This document shows, in pieces, positions 63,694-64,000 of a stretch of DNA of 64,000 nt. A program made the position numbers and the translations under genes. Source of the stretch: Cladosporium sp. IMV 00045. Taxonomy: Eukaryota > Ascomycota > Dothideomycetes > Cladosporiales > Cladosporiaceae. Every line of letters starts with the position of its first letter. Position 1 is the first letter of the stretch. The notes under the pieces are model-generated. The model had not been told where the DNA came from. It ran no database searches and was given only the letters and a program-made list of their open reading frames with translations. The stretch is taken from positions 1 through 64,000 of the forward strand of contig MSJI02000689.1 of the NCBI GenBank assembly GCA_001931905.2, in the 5' to 3' direction.

Positions 63694-64000
63694 TCACCTC
63701 TTAATCTCCAAAATGCCGAACTTCTTCCATTCGCCATCCCTGGCGCGGCTCTTGCTGCGGTCACGCTTGCGGTACCACGCATACTCGGGACGCTTCTCCT
63801 TGGGCGCCTCGAGGAGCAGGCGACCTGCGCGCAGGGCCTTGGTGTGGTCGAACAAGATGTTGGTCTCGTGTTTGTCCATCTCGCGCAGGATGATGATGTA
63901 AGAGGGGTCGTTCTGCGGAGTAGTGTCAGCATACATGTAATACCATGAGTGCGAGGAATCAGGTGTTGGCTTACGCGGTCGTACTCCCAAGGGATTTCGT
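63694..64000 (-). CDS. 3' end of an unrecognised conserved gene (runs off the window)
   Basis: Two partial-gene exons: the end of one at 64000-63975 (EIPWEYDR) and the last at 63912-63694, joined by a 62-bp intron (GTAAGC...CGCAG), phase 0. The visible 80 C-terminal residues read NDPSYIIILREMDKHETNIL, then a basic helical stretch with KEKRPEYAWYRKRDRSKSRA, ending KKFGILEIKR. The composition, Arg/Lys/Ser-rich with no hydrophobic segment, fits a soluble, possibly nucleic-acid-associated protein. I do not recognise the family. The start and most of the gene lie beyond 64000. Confidence 0.7.
   Translation of the reverse strand, partial: RNPLGVRPRKPTPDSSHSWYYMYADTTPQNDPSYIIILREMDKHETNILFDHTKALRAGRLLLEAPKEKRPEYAWYRKRDRSKSRARDGEWKKFGILEIKR

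Overview
The window reads as nuclear DNA of a filamentous ascomycete, most likely a Dothideomycete. Genes are dense and on both strands, introns are mostly about 50-60 bp with GTRNGN donors and CTRAC-type branch points, and the families (Zn2Cys6 regulators, patatin/NACHT STAND receptors, CYP505, DAK, DIM-5/Clr4-type methyltransferase) are typical of Pezizomycotina. I place 23 protein genes. Most exon chains were rebuilt by hand and checked by reading frame: every chain keeps frame across all junctions. I saw no rRNA, CRISPR array, intact transposon or convincing tRNA. Genus and species cannot be named from the sequence alone.

Layout. 0.7-4.0 kb: LARP1-like La-motif protein (-). 7.3-9.1 kb: chromodomain-SET H3K9 methyltransferase (-), flanked on both sides by AT-rich, TpA-rich blocks that look like RIP-mutated repeat remnants. 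9.9-13.6 kb: patatin/NB-ARC/TPR NLR (-). 14.2-15.0 kb: RRP1/Nop52 (+). 15.4-16.0 kb: small dually acylated protein (-). 16.8-18.4 kb: C2H2 regulator with a Cys/His-rich N-terminus (+). 19.2-22.1 kb: NACHT-ankyrin STAND protein (-). 22.7-23.5 kb: DUF829/TMEM53 protein (+). 23.6-26.0 kb: eight-exon MFS transporter (-). 27.3-28.9 kb: B-type cyclin (-). 30.0-31.2 kb: mitochondrial uL2 (+). 31.9-34.6 kb: Zn2Cys6 regulator (+). 35.2-36.9 kb: TRM11 (-). 37.2-42.8 kb: DNA2 (-).

From 43.4 kb the character shifts from housekeeping to metabolism: two secreted glycoside hydrolases in tandem (MGH1/trehalase-like, then GH43 exo-beta-1,3-galactanase-like with a CBM35-like tail), a self-sufficient CYP505 P450-reductase fusion, and then a compact block of alternating strands: SDR (+), dihydroxyacetone-kinase family protein (-), Zn2Cys6 regulator (+), ACS-family MFS transporter (-), second SDR (+). 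The last five look like a catabolic cluster for a polyol, ketose or sugar acid: uptake by the MFS, oxidation or reduction by the SDRs, phosphorylation of a short ketose by the kinase, control by the linked regulator. The kinase/regulator and transporter/SDR pairs share divergent promoters, the first with two CGG-N4-CCG inverted repeats. The right edge holds the 3' end of an unrecognised conserved gene (-).

The most interesting points are the kinase cluster, the two innate-immunity-type STAND receptors 5.5 kb apart (one with a HET-s-like amyloid motif candidate), and the heterochromatin methyltransferase gene lying between two AT-rich islands of the kind such enzymes mark.
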